This document shows, piece after piece, positions 34,953-43,070 of a stretch of 64,000 bases of DNA. The translations under genes were made by a program, and so were the position numbers. How positions within the stretch are numbered: position 1 is the first letter of the stretch; the number at the start of each line of letters is the position of its first letter. The stretch is from Bradyrhizobium sp. ISRA430 (GTDB lineage Bacteria > Pseudomonadota > Alphaproteobacteria > Rhizobiales > Xanthobacteraceae): contig NZ_CP094516.1 of NCBI RefSeq assembly GCF_029909975.1, forward strand, positions 4,526,001 to 4,590,000, read 5' to 3'. Under the pieces are notes generated by a model. That model was given only the letters and a program-made list of their open reading frames with translations. It was not told where the DNA came from and did not search any database.

Positions 34953-35717
34953 TCATATCACTGCAGAGAGAAAGGCCTTCGTGCGCGCCTCGCGCGGCGC
35001 GCCGAGCACGTCGGATGCCGTACCGGACTCGACGATCGTGCCCTGATCCATGTAGACGACGCGGTCGGCGACCTCGCGCGCAAAGCCGAGCTCGTGCGTC
35101 ACCACCATCATGGTCATGCCGCTGCCCGCGAGCTCCTTCATCACCGCGAGCACCTCGCCGACGAGCTCCGGATCGAGCGCGCTGGTCGGCTCGTCGAACA
35201 GCATCAGCATCGGCTTCATGGCGAGCGCACGGGCGATCGCGACGCGCTGCTGCTGACCGCCGGAAAGCTGCGCCGGATACCACTCCGCCTTGGCCGCGAG
35301 CCCGACGCGCCTGAGCAGCTCGATCGCTTCAGCGCGCACCTCTTCTAGCTTGCGGCCCTGCACCTGAAGCGGGCCTTCGGTGATATTCTCCAGCGCGGTC
35401 TTGTGCGGGAACAGGTTGAAGCGCTGGAACACCATGCCGGTCTTCAGCCGCTGCCGCGCGATCTGCGGTTCGGTCAGGCGGTGCAGCCGGCCGCCCTGCT
35501 CGCGCACACCGAGCAGCTCGCCATCGAGCCAGATGCCGCCGCTGTCGATCGCCGTGAGCTGGTTGACGCAGCGGAGCAGCGTGGTCTTGCCCGAGCCGGA
35601 GGCGCCGATCAGGCACATCACCTCGCCGGCCCAGACGTCGAGCGAGACGCTTTTGAGAGCCTGAAACTCTCCAAAATTCTTGCTGACGGAGCGGATCGCG
35701 ACGAGGGGTCTTGTCAT
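34953..35717 (-). CDS. Amino-acid ABC transporter ATPase
   Basis: A 254-residue HisP/GlnQ-type ATPase: Walker [10 protein letters not shown] (residues 39-47), Q-loop [10 protein letters not shown], signature [15 protein letters not shown], Walker B LMLFDEP and switch VTHEL. No C-terminal regulatory domain, as normal for polar amino acid importers. Its ATG overlaps the permease stop by four bases, which fixes the start; the frame continues upstream only as an overlap with the permease. Confidence 0.95.
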   Translation of the reverse strand: MTRPLVAIRSVSKNFGEFQALKSVSLDVWAGEVMCLIGASGSGKTTLLRCVNQLTAIDSGGIWLDGELLGVREQGGRLHRLTEPQIARQRLKTGMVFQRFNLFPHKTALENITEGPLQVQGRKLEEVRAEAIELLRRVGLAAKAEWYPAQLSGGQQQRVAIARALAMKPMLMLFDEPTSALDPELVGEVLAVMKELAGSGMTMMVVTHELGFAREVADRVVYMDQGTIVESGTASDVLGAPREARTKAFLSAVI

Positions 35718-36571
35718 CGGGCGAACTGCATTATGCCGCGGGCAAAGTGTCGCTCGAGCAGCATCTGAAGCGGCGTCAGGATGGAGACGACGAGCAGGTA
35801 CCAAAGCCCGGCGACGATCAGGAGCTCGATCACGCGCGAATTGGCGTAGTAGATGTTTTCCGCGTTGTGCAACACCTCCGGATACTGGATGACGCTCGCA
35901 AGCGACGTCGCCTTCACCATGCCGATGAATTCGTTGCCGAGCGGCGGGATCACCACGCGCATCGCCTGCGGCAGGATGATCCGGCGCAGCGCGCGCAGCC
36001 GTCCCATGCCGATCGCCTGCGCCGCTTCATACTGGCCGATGTCGACCGACAGCATTCCGGCGCGCATCACCTCGGATGTGTAGGCACCCTGGTTGATGCC
36101 GAGCCCGAGCAGCGCCGCGAGGAACGGCGTCATGACGTCGACCGCACGCGCGGTCCACAGGCCGGGAATGCCGATGGTCGGAAACACCAGCGCGAGGTTG
36201 AACCACAACAGGAGTTGCAGGATCAGCGGCGTGCCACGGAACAGCCAGGTGTAGCCGGCGGCGACCGACTTCAGCACCGGATTGGGCGACAGCCGCATAA
36301 TCGCAACGACGATGCCGAGCACGATGCCGAGCGTCATCGCCAGCACGGCCATCACCATGGTGTTGACGATGCCTTCGAGAATGACCTTTGCGGTCAGGAA
36401 GCGGCTGACATAGGACCATTCGATCTGGCCGCTCGCGAAGGCGCGGCCGATCGCGGCCAGCACGAGGACGATCAGGGCCGCGCCGAGCCAGCGAAACCAG
36501 TGCGGCTCGCGCGCGATCCGCATCCCGGACAGGTCGGGAAATCCCTGCGCGAGGGCGGACGCCGGCTTCAT
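35714..36571 (-). CDS. Amino-acid ABC transporter permease
   Basis: A 285-residue HisM/GlnP-type permease. It has about five membrane helices, the family motif [13 protein letters not shown] and an EAA-type loop around [24 protein letters not shown]. The start [10 protein letters not shown] overlaps the stop of the receptor gene upstream (ATGA). Only one permease is present, so the transporter is probably a homodimer in the membrane, served by two receptors. Confidence 0.94.
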   Translation of the reverse strand: MKPASALAQGFPDLSGMRIAREPHWFRWLGAALIVLVLAAIGRAFASGQIEWSYVSRFLTAKVILEGIVNTMVMAVLAMTLGIVLGIVVAIMRLSPNPVLKSVAAGYTWLFRGTPLILQLLLWFNLALVFPTIGIPGLWTARAVDVMTPFLAALLGLGINQGAYTSEVMRAGMLSVDIGQYEAAQAIGMGRLRALRRIILPQAMRVVIPPLGNEFIGMVKATSLASVIQYPEVLHNAENIYYANSRVIELLIVAGLWYLLVVSILTPLQMLLERHFARGIMQFAR

Positions 36572-37395
36572 TGCGGGGCCGCATTCAGCATGGGCTGGGC
36601 CGCCGCGTTGGCGCCCAATCCCCATTTGTCGAGAATGGCCTTGTAGGAACCATCGGCGATCATCGCAGCGAGCTTCTCCGTCACAACCTCGCGCAAGGCC
36701 ACATCGTCCTTGCGGAACATGATGCCCTGATAGCCTTTGGCGAAGGGTTCGCCGACGATGCGATATTTGCCGACCTCCTGCGATTGCGCGTAAGGCAGGG
36801 TCTCGCTGCCCTGCACGGCGGCATCGATGCGGCCTTGCTTGAGCTGGTTGCGAACGTCGATCGAGTTTTCACCCGGGACGTACTGGATCGCCGGCTTGCC
36901 CGCCGCCTCGCAATTCTGCTTGCTCCACTTCTCGATCTCGACCGGGAAGCTGGTGCTGCGCGTGGTGCCGACCTTCTTGCCGCAGAGATCGGCGGCGACT
37001 TTGGCCTCGCTCTCCGCCATCACGAAGAACTGCGGGCCGGTGGCCAGGTAATCGACGAAATCGGCGGTCTCCCGCCGCGAGGCGCGGTCCGAGATGCCGG
37101 AGATGATGAAATCGGCGCGCTTGGTCTGCAGCGAGGGGATCAGCTCGGCGAACGGCGTCTCGCTCCAGACGATCTTGAGACCGCCGAGCCGCTTGGCGAG
37201 TTCGTTCGCCAGATCGATGTCGAGCCCGACCAGCTCGCTGGTCGCGGGATCGCGATACTCCATCGGAGCGTAGGTCGAGTTGACCGTGAGCCGCAAGGTA
37301 CCCGCCTTCTTGATCTCCGCCGGAAGCTCGGCCGCCTGCGCGCAAGTTGCAACGGCAAGCGCTGCCAGGGCGAGAGAAAGCGAAAGGCATGTCAT
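36568..37395 (-). CDS. Amino-acid-type ABC binding protein, copy 2
   Basis: A 275-residue SBP_bac_3 receptor with a signal peptide ending near CAQA-AELP. Pocket segments VNSTYAPMEYRDP, GLDIDLANELA and FIISGISDRASR parallel copy 1 but with substitutions around the pocket, suggesting a different ligand range. AGGAG lies five bases before the ATG. It is the second gene of the operon after the carbamoylase (39 bp). Confidence 0.94.
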   Translation of the reverse strand: MTCLSLSLALAALAVATCAQAAELPAEIKKAGTLRLTVNSTYAPMEYRDPATSELVGLDIDLANELAKRLGGLKIVWSETPFAELIPSLQTKRADFIISGISDRASRRETADFVDYLATGPQFFVMAESEAKVAADLCGKKVGTTRSTSFPVEIEKWSKQNCEAAGKPAIQYVPGENSIDVRNQLKQGRIDAAVQGSETLPYAQSQEVGKYRIVGEPFAKGYQGIMFRKDDVALREVVTEKLAAMIADGSYKAILDKWGLGANAAAQPMLNAAPQ

Positions 37396-37434
37396 GTCAG
37401 CTCCTTTGCCAACGCCGCGACCGGCCGTTTGGAA

Positions 37435-38391
37435 TCAATCCGCGTCGAGAACGGCCGGCTCGATGACGCCGGCGCGTTCGGTGATCACCCTGTATTGCTC
37501 AGGCCGCCGGTGGGCGGCAAAATTGAACATCTTGTCCTTGCCCTGGCGGCAGAGGTCGAGATCGATGTCGGCGACGATCACTTCGTCGGCCAGCGTCTCC
37601 GCCTGCGCGACGATGCGGCCGTTGGGATCGACGATGCAGGAGCCGCCGATCAATCCGGAGCCGTCCTCTTCGCCGGCTTTGGCTACCGAGATCGCCCAGG
37701 TCGCGTTCATGTAGGCGTTGGCCTGCGTCACCAGGGTCGAATGGAAGGTGCGGAGTGCGGCGTCTTCGGTGACCCCGCCATTGGGATCATAGGCGGCGGA
37801 ATTGTAGCCGATGCAGACGAGCTCGACGCCTTGCAGGCCGAGCACGCGCCAGGATTCCGGCCAGCGGCGGTCGTTGCAGATCATCATGCCCATGATGGCG
37901 TGGCCCCAAGCCGAGCCGGCGCGGAAGGCCGGAAAGCCGAGGTCACCGTATTCGAAATAGCGCTTCTCGAGCTGCTGGTAGCGCGCACCTGGCCGCGGCT
38001 CGACCGAGCCCGGCAGATGCACCTTGCGATAGCGGCCGAGCATGTCGCCGTCACGATCGACCAGGACAGCGCAATTGTAGCGGCGGCCGTCCGCCGTCTG
38101 CTCGGCGTAGCCCACATAGAAGCCGACGCGCAGGGCCCGCGCGCGCTCGAACAGCTTTGCCACGGCCGGGTTCGGCATGGCGCGCTCAAAATATTGGTCG
38201 AGCGCCGCACCTTCGAGCAGCCAGCGCGGAAAGAACGTCGTGAAGGCAAGCTCGGGAAACACCACAAGACTTGCACCGCGGCCAGCCGCTTCCTCCAGCA
38301 GCGCAAGCATGCGCCCGAGCGTATGCGCGCGCGTATCGGCCTTTTGCGTCGGCCCCATCTGGGCCGCGGCGGCGCGAAGAACACGAACCAA
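37435..38391 (-). CDS. N-carbamoyl-D-amino-acid hydrolase-type amidase (nitrilase superfamily)
   Basis: A 318-residue carbon-nitrogen hydrolase. The catalytic triad is Glu47 (FPELAFTTFFPRW), Lys123 (YRKVHLPG) and Cys172 (CNDRRWPE); these motifs and the KRYFEYGDLGFP and FNFAAHRRPEQY segments are those of the D-carbamoylases of Agrobacterium, whose length is about 304. It converts N-carbamoyl-D-amino acids to D-amino acid, CO2 and ammonia. I infer a TTG start at 38391 because GGAGG lies five bases upstream and no ATG precedes the conserved VRVLRAAAAQMGP. It is first in the ten-gene operon and divergent from a LysR. Confidence 0.88.
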   Translation of the reverse strand: MVRVLRAAAAQMGPTQKADTRAHTLGRMLALLEEAAGRGASLVVFPELAFTTFFPRWLLEGAALDQYFERAMPNPAVAKLFERARALRVGFYVGYAEQTADGRRYNCAVLVDRDGDMLGRYRKVHLPGSVEPRPGARYQQLEKRYFEYGDLGFPAFRAGSAWGHAIMGMMICNDRRWPESWRVLGLQGVELVCIGYNSAAYDPNGGVTEDAALRTFHSTLVTQANAYMNATWAISVAKAGEEDGSGLIGGSCIVDPNGRIVAQAETLADEVIVADIDLDLCRQGKDKMFNFAAHRRPEQYRVITERAGVIEPAVLDAD

Positions 38392-38542
38392 AACTGCCTC
38401 CAATCTATGCGCGCTGCCGCCTCGTTGGGCGAACGAACTGTTTGATACAGCGTGCAAATCTGCTGCCATTACGGGCAAGCAGGGCTGCAAAAGCAATTCG
38501 TTCTGCTATGATCTTTTGGCCCAGAGTATAATCGGCATTTAT

Positions 38543-39460
38543 ATGAACCTGCGTCAGCTCGAGATTCTGCGCGCCGTCATCCGCCATCGCACCACCGTGG
38601 CGGCAGCGGACGAATTGGCGCTGTCGCAGCCCGCGGTCAGCAACGCGTTGAAGACGATGGAAGCACAGGCGGGCTTTGCGCTGTTCGAGCGCGTCAACAA
38701 CCGTCTGTTTCCGACCGCGGAAGCGATGGCACTGTACAAGGAGAGCGAGGCGATCTTCGCGCTGCATGCCAAGCTCGAGAACCGCGTGCGTGATTTGCGC
38801 GAGAACCGCTCCGGGCATCTGGCAATCGTCGCGACGCCGCCGCTTGCCTACAGCATCATCCCCTCCGCTTTGTCAGGCTTCCTGCGCCGCCGTCCGGAGA
38901 CGCGGGTGTTCTTCGACGTCCGCCGCTATGAAGGCATCATCGAAGGCGTGCTCAGCCGCGTCGCCGAGCTCGGCTTTGCGCTCGGGCTGACGCATCACCC
39001 GGGAATCGCGCATGAGGTGGTCCACACCGGCGAGATGGTCTGCGTGCTGCCGCCGCAGCATCCGCTTGCCGATCAGCCGGTGATCTCGGCCTCGGATCTT
39101 TCCGGGCTACCCTTCATCGGGCTCGAGCGCGGCACGCGTCTCGGCGAAGCCGTGCGCGACAGCTTTGCCCGCGCCGGTGCACCGTTCCAGCCGACCGTCG
39201 AGGTGCGCTACTGCAACACGGCCTGCGTGCTCGCGGCCGCCGGCGTCGGCGCAGCGGTCGTCGATCCCTTCTCGCCGCGGCAAAACAGCGGCAGCGGCCT
39301 CGTCGTGCGCCCTTTCGCGCCGACCACCCACGCGGTCGCCTACATGCTGTGGTCGGAGGCAGAACCGCTGTCGAGGCTGGCAAAGGCCTTCCTCAACGAG
39401 GTCCGCAACGAGAGCAGGCTGCTGCAGAGCAAAATGCCACTCGCGGCGAAACCTGACTGA
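38543..39460 (+). CDS. LysR-family regulator next to the carbamoylase operon
   Basis: A 305-residue LysR protein: MNLRQLEILRAVIRHRTT, helix-turn-helix AADELALSQPAVSNALKTME, and an effector domain from about residue 90 including GIIEGVLSRVAELGFALGL. The ATG at 38543 is the natural start; the upstream open frame lacks similarity. It is divergent from the carbamoylase gene with a 151-bp intergenic region, so it is the likely activator of the ten-gene operon. A clear T-N11-A dyad was not found there. It is followed by an amidotransferase gene on the same strand. Confidence 0.92.
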   Translation: MNLRQLEILRAVIRHRTTVAAADELALSQPAVSNALKTMEAQAGFALFERVNNRLFPTAEAMALYKESEAIFALHAKLENRVRDLRENRSGHLAIVATPPLAYSIIPSALSGFLRRRPETRVFFDVRRYEGIIEGVLSRVAELGFALGLTHHPGIAHEVVHTGEMVCVLPPQHPLADQPVISASDLSGLPFIGLERGTRLGEAVRDSFARAGAPFQPTVEVRYCNTACVLAAAGVGAAVVDPFSPRQNSGSGLVVRPFAPTTHAVAYMLWSEAEPLSRLAKAFLNEVRNESRLLQSKMPLAAKPD

Positions 39461-39497
39461 GCTTGCACGGTACGCACAATCTCATATCCGAGGGCAC

Positions 39498-40214
39498 ATG
39501 GCACGCATCACCATCATCGAGACGGGACACGTTCCCCGGAAATATCGCGAGCGTCACGGCTCGTTTCCGGACATGTTCGCGCGCATGGTCCGCGCCGCAG
39601 ATCCCGCAAGCACGTTCGACGTCGTCAGCATCCCCGATGGCGAGGTCCTTCCCGATCCGGGCCAGGTGCAAGCTATCCTGATCACCGGTGCGGCGGCCGG
39701 CGTCTATGACGGGCTCGACTGGATCGCATCGCTCGAGGAATTCGTGCGCACCGCTCATGCGCACGGAACGCCGATGGTCGGCGTCTGCTTCGGCCATCAG
39801 CTCATCGCGCAAGCGCTGGGCGGCACCGTGCGCAAATCGGACAAGGGCTGGGGCATCGGCCGGCACGTCTACCAGGTGACACCGAACAACGGCGTTGTTG
39901 CAGGCGAGCGGCTCGCCATCGCCTGCTCACATCAGGATCAGGTGATCGAGGCTCCCAGCGATGCCCGCACGATCCTCTCATCCGACTTCACGCCGCATGC
40001 CGGCCTGCTCTACGCCAACGGCACCACGCTGTCGGTGCAGCCGCATCCAGAATTCGACGTGGATTTTGCCCATGTCTGCTGCGAATTGCGCGAAGGCAAC
40101 GCACCGGATGCTGTCGTTGCCACGGCCAAGGCCTCGCTTGCCGAGCCGCTCGACAGCGCAAAGCTCGGCGCCGCGATCACGCGGTTTCTCGCGAGGCGCC
40201 GGGCATCTTCCTAA
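39498..40214 (+). CDS. Class I glutamine amidotransferase-like protein
   Basis: A 238-residue GATase1 domain protein. The nucleophile elbow is VGVCFGHQL with Cys97, and the His183-Glu185 pair is in VQPHPEF, so the triad is intact. It resembles GMP-synthase-type amidotransferases of catabolic clusters, including gamma-glutamyl hydrolases such as PuuD in function class. GAGGG precedes the ATG. Located 37 bp after the LysR gene, possibly cotranscribed. It may hydrolyse a gamma-glutamyl or other amide in the same nitrogen-scavenging network, but partner and substrate are unknown. Confidence 0.88.
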   Translation: MARITIIETGHVPRKYRERHGSFPDMFARMVRAADPASTFDVVSIPDGEVLPDPGQVQAILITGAAAGVYDGLDWIASLEEFVRTAHAHGTPMVGVCFGHQLIAQALGGTVRKSDKGWGIGRHVYQVTPNNGVVAGERLAIACSHQDQVIEAPSDARTILSSDFTPHAGLLYANGTTLSVQPHPEFDVDFAHVCCELREGNAPDAVVATAKASLAEPLDSAKLGAAITRFLARRRASS

Positions 40215-40324
40215 TTCGCGCCGTGCCCCCGCACGGCACTCGTCCCTTCTCCCGTCGCCGTCGCGCACGGGTGGGCTGACTGTCACCAAATATCTGCGCA
40301 CTCCGCCGGTTGCTCAGAACGCGC

Positions 40325-40354
40325 AAAAAGCCGCCGGTTGAGACCGCGGCGGCT
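40325..40354 (-). terminator. Rho-independent terminator of the small secreted protein gene
   Basis: On the minus strand AGCCGCCG, ten bases, CGGCGGCT is followed by TTTTG, about 30 bp after the stop of the 90-residue protein gene. Perfect 8-bp GC-rich stem plus T tract. Confidence 0.8.
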
Positions 40355-40383
40355 CTTGCCGTTGGGCAACCGTGAACTGCTCG

Positions 40384-40656
40384 TCAGTAGCCACTCTTCG
40401 TGCTCGTGCCACTCTTCGTGCTCGCGCCGGTGGTTTGACCAGGAGCATATCCGGACGCACCCGGATGGCCCTTCTTGGAACCCATAGCATGCATCTTATG
40501 TCCCGGAGTGTATTTCGATGCTCCCGTGTGGACCTTCTTGGACCCCTTGGTTTGCATCTCCTGACCCGGCGCATTGCTTGAGGCACCTTGCGCAAACACG
40601 GCCGGCGCGGTCCCTATGAGGGCGATGGCAGAAACTGCAACAATGATTGTCCTCAT
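40384..40656 (-). CDS. Small secreted protein with three 21-residue repeats
   Basis: A 90-residue protein of unknown function. A signal peptide (residues 1-23, ending VFA-Q) is followed almost entirely by repeats of about 21 residues: one starting GASSNAPGQEM, a second GASKYTPGHKM and a third, decayed, GASGYAPGQTT. The first two share the spaced pattern GAS..PG..M...GSKK.H. The mature part is basic, rich in Gly, Ser, Lys and His, and has no Cys. AGGAGG lies six bases before the ATG and a strong terminator follows, so it is a genuine monocistronic gene. A periplasmic or extracellular role, perhaps in metal or polyanion binding, is only a guess from composition. Confidence 0.8.
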   Translation of the reverse strand: MRTIIVAVSAIALIGTAPAVFAQGASSNAPGQEMQTKGSKKVHTGASKYTPGHKMHAMGSKKGHPGASGYAPGQTTGASTKSGTSTKSGY

Positions 40657-40737
40657 TTTCTTCCTCCTCGAATAAGCACTCTGAGGAACGAATTGGAAAC
40701 CGCGCCGTTCCAGAACGGCTACTCATTATTCTCATCG

Positions 40738-40926
40738 CCTTCCCTTCTCCCCTTGTTGTGGGAGAAGGTGGCATAGGCCTCCGGCCGCCGTTCTTACGAG
40801 AACGCCGAAGCGGAGCTTCGGCTATGGCGCGGGAGGAGGGTCTCTATCCGCGAGTTCAAATGCACCAGTGTAATGCGTGGAGAGAGACTCTCACCCGTCT
40901 CGCCGCTATGCGGCGAGCCATCCTAT
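40738..40926. repeat. Dispersed palindromic intergenic repeat, family A, copy 1
   Basis: Begins with CCTTCTCCCC, TTGTTG, then GGGAGAAGG and ends with a CTCACCCGTCTCGCCG segment and a second hairpin (CGCCGC/GCGGCG). The middle GCGAGTTCAAATGC and GAGAGACTCTCACCC match copies near 51.1 and 59.7 kb. The 279-bp gap between the small protein and the DUF1348 gene otherwise holds only the small gene's promoter side. Confidence 0.7.
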
Positions 40927-40935
40927 TTTGCGTCT

Positions 40936-41403
40936 TTAGAACGGATCGCTGCCCAGCCCCGGCACATCCGCAGGCCTCGGCCCCGGCGCCGGCCAGTGGA
41001 AGCGGCGATCCTTCTCCGCGATCGCGATGTCGTTGATCGAGGCTTCGCGGCGCTTCATCAGGCCGTGCTCATCGAACTCCCACTGCTCGTTGCCGTAGGA
41101 GCGGTACCACTGGCCGCCTGCATCGCGCCATTCGTACTGGAATCGCACCGCGATGCGATTGCCGTCGAAGGCCCAGAGGTCTTTGATCAGGCGATAGTCG
41201 AGCTCCTTGGCCCATTTGCGGGTGAGGAACGCGACGATGGCCTCGCGACCCTGAAAGGCCTCGGAGCGGTTGCGCCAGCGGCTGTCCTCGGTATAGGCGA
41301 GCGCGACACGCGCGGGATCGCGCGAATTCCAGGCGTCCTCGGCCATGCGGGCTTTTTGCGCGGCGGTCTCTCTCGTGAAGGGCGGAAGCGGCGGACGCGA
41401 CAT
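40936..41403 (-). CDS. NTF2-like protein, DUF1348 family
   Basis: A 155-residue protein matching the DUF1348 (SnoaL/NTF2-like) pattern: [33 protein letters not shown], here broken by the helix-1 to beta turn, then [18 protein letters not shown] and [16 protein letters not shown]2-fold proteins form a cone-shaped pocket used for small hydrophobic ligands or isomerase reactions. Function unknown. It starts 80 bp downstream of ybgC on the same strand. Confidence 0.88.
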   Translation of the reverse strand: MSRPPLPPFTRETAAQKARMAEDAWNSRDPARVALAYTEDSRWRNRSEAFQGREAIVAFLTRKWAKELDYRLIKDLWAFDGNRIAVRFQYEWRDAGGQWYRSYGNEQWEFDEHGLMKRREASINDIAIAEKDRRFHWPAPGPRPADVPGLGSDPF

Positions 41404-41482
41404 GGCGGCCTCATCGGGTTGACGGGAGCGCGAATCTATCGCCGCAGCGGCTGGTGTCGAGAGGCCATTGCCTATCGCCCGA

Positions 41483-41932
41483 TCACGAAATCACATCGGC
41501 CTTCATCAGCGCGCGGATCGATTTCGGGATCGGCTGGGCGCGCCCGCCGCTGATGAAGGCGACCCGCACCTCGGCCTTGACCAGCACATCCTCGCCGCGC
41601 CTCACCTCCTGCGCCAGCATGATGGACGCGCCCTTCACCGCGATCGGCCAGGTCACGACGTCGAGGACGTCGTCCATCCGCGCGGGTTTGAGGAAGTCGA
41701 GGTGCATCGAGCGCACGACGAAGGCAAAGCCGGCCTCCTCCGTCTCGGGCTGATCGAACAATGCCTGCTGCTCGGCGCCCATCAGCCGCAGATGATTGGT
41801 GCGCCCGCGCTCCATGAAGCGCAGATAGTTGGCGTGATAAACGATGCCTGAAAAATCCGTATCTTCGTAATAGACGCGGACCTGCATGTGGTGGCGGCCG
41901 CCCCGGATCTCGCCGTCGAGATGAGCTGTCAC
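41483..41932 (-). CDS. ybgC: Acyl-CoA thioesterase YbgC, hot-dog fold
   Basis: A 149-residue 4-hydroxybenzoyl-CoA thioesterase family protein. The signature [24 protein letters not shown] contains the catalytic Asp of YEDTD and the HxNY region and is diagnostic of the Tol-Pal-associated YbgC. It hydrolyses short acyl-CoAs or acyl-ACP at the inner membrane. The 15 residues before QVRVYYED are a variable extension; an internal Met at residue 16 could be the start. In many alphaproteobacteria it lies between ruvB and tolQ; here a phosphoesterase separates it from ruvB and no tol genes follow. Confidence 0.9.
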   Translation of the reverse strand: MTAHLDGEIRGGRHHMQVRVYYEDTDFSGIVYHANYLRFMERGRTNHLRLMGAEQQALFDQPETEEAGFAFVVRSMHLDFLKPARMDDVLDVVTWPIAVKGASIMLAQEVRRGEDVLVKAEVRVAFISGGRAQPIPKSIRALMKADVIS

Positions 41933-42001
41933 GTCGCGAGCCTCTTCGCTTGTCGCTACCGGTCCGTTGTGCGCAAAAACGGCCGGTCGCGCAAGCGTGC
42001 G

Positions 42002-42919
42002 CTACACGATCGCCGGTCCCCGTCCCAGCGTCACCTCGACGATCTCGGGCGGGACACCGACCCGAACCGGCATGATGCTGCAACCGAGGCCGCCGGAGAT
42101 GATGACGTCGCATTTCAGCCGAAAGTGGCCATAAGCGAGCCGCAGGCCATGCTGTGGCGGAACGGCCGGCGACCAGCCGAGCAGGCGGACCTGCCCGCCA
42201 TGGGTGTGGCCGGACAGTTGCAGCGCGACCCGCGCTGGCACGCGAGGCGCGATGTTGGGCTCATGTGCAAGCAGGATCACCGGCGCGTCATCGGTCACTT
42301 TTGCAAGCGTCGCCGTGAGATCGTCGGCACCGAAGCGCACCGCGCCGCGGAAGCGCCGCGCCGGCAGAAAAGCGAGCTGATCGCCGAGGCCGGCGAGCCA
42401 GAACGGGCGGCCGTCCTTGGCCAAGCGCACGACGTCATTCTCGTAGACGGGAATGCCGGCCGCCTCCAACGCGCGATGCGCGACCGTCGGCCCGTGCCCT
42501 ACGCGCTGCACGGTCTTGTCTTCCCAATAGTCGTGATTGCCCATGACGGCATGGACGCCGAGCGGCGCCTTGAGTCCTGACAGCACCGCTGCCCATTCGC
42601 TCGACGGAATGATGCGCGTCACGTGGTGAAGACCGGCGACATAGTCGCCGAGCAGCACGATGAGATCGGCATTCAGCGCGTTGGTGCGGTCGACGATGGC
42701 TTCGATCCGCTCCAGCGACATCCAGGGATCGCAGGCATGGATGTCCGCGATCACGGCGATCTTCAGCGGAAAATCCGCCGGCCATTGCCGCGGGGTCGGA
42801 CGATAGCGGGTGACGCGAAGCCGCAGCACCGGCTCGACGCCGACACCGTAGGCGGCGGTCGACACGCCGAGGGCTGAGAGGCCGCCGATGGAACGGATGA
42901 GATGTCGCCGAGAGATCAT
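42002..42919 (-). CDS. Calcineurin-like metallophosphoesterase, exported or membrane-linked
   Basis: A 305-residue phosphoesterase with a twin-arginine-like N-terminus (MISRRHLIRSIGGLSALG). The metal motifs are in order: AVIADIHACD (D-x-H), VLLGDYVAG (GD), MGNHDYW (GNHD), LAHEPN and SGHTHGGQ. This is the YaeI type, a family with some members acting on lipid A precursors or phosphodiesters at the membrane. Start ATG at 42919 chosen because the conserved protein begins there; the longer frame runs into ruvB. A paired palindrome lies 64 to 101 bp upstream. Confidence 0.9.
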   Translation of the reverse strand: MISRRHLIRSIGGLSALGVSTAAYGVGVEPVLRLRVTRYRPTPRQWPADFPLKIAVIADIHACDPWMSLERIEAIVDRTNALNADLIVLLGDYVAGLHHVTRIIPSSEWAAVLSGLKAPLGVHAVMGNHDYWEDKTVQRVGHGPTVAHRALEAAGIPVYENDVVRLAKDGRPFWLAGLGDQLAFLPARRFRGAVRFGADDLTATLAKVTDDAPVILLAHEPNIAPRVPARVALQLSGHTHGGQVRLLGWSPAVPPQHGLRLAYGHFRLKCDVIISGGLGCSIMPVRVGVPPEIVEVTLGRGPAIV

Positions 42920-42982
42920 GAAGGCCCGTCGTGATGCGGGCTCCTTGATGCGGTCCGATTGGAGCGGAATTGGGGTGCATTC

Positions 42983-43020
42983 GTGCAGACCATCTGCACC
43001 TTTGTGCAGACCGTCTGCGC
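42983..43020. promoter_or_regulatory. Two direct copies of a 17-bp palindrome, 21 bp apart
   Basis: Copy 1 (42983-42999) is GTGCAGA, three bases, TCTGCAC, a perfect dyad; copy 2 (43004-43020) is GTGCAGA, three bases, TCTGCGC with one mismatch. The 21-bp periodicity puts both on the same DNA face. They are between the ruvB stop and the phosphoesterase start, a typical place and form for a dimeric regulator's operators. No regulator gene is adjacent. Confidence 0.55.
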
Positions 43021-43070
43021 AGAAGCCACCAGCGCTCGCGCCCGGCCAAGGCATCCAGTGACTGCGGCAG

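Noticed and set aside
34953..39460. Possible opine synthesis or nodulation (nod) locus because of the NodB-fold gene
   Set aside because: The NodB-fold protein lacks a signal peptide, has no nodA/nodC neighbours or nod box, and sits in a nitrogen-compound operon.
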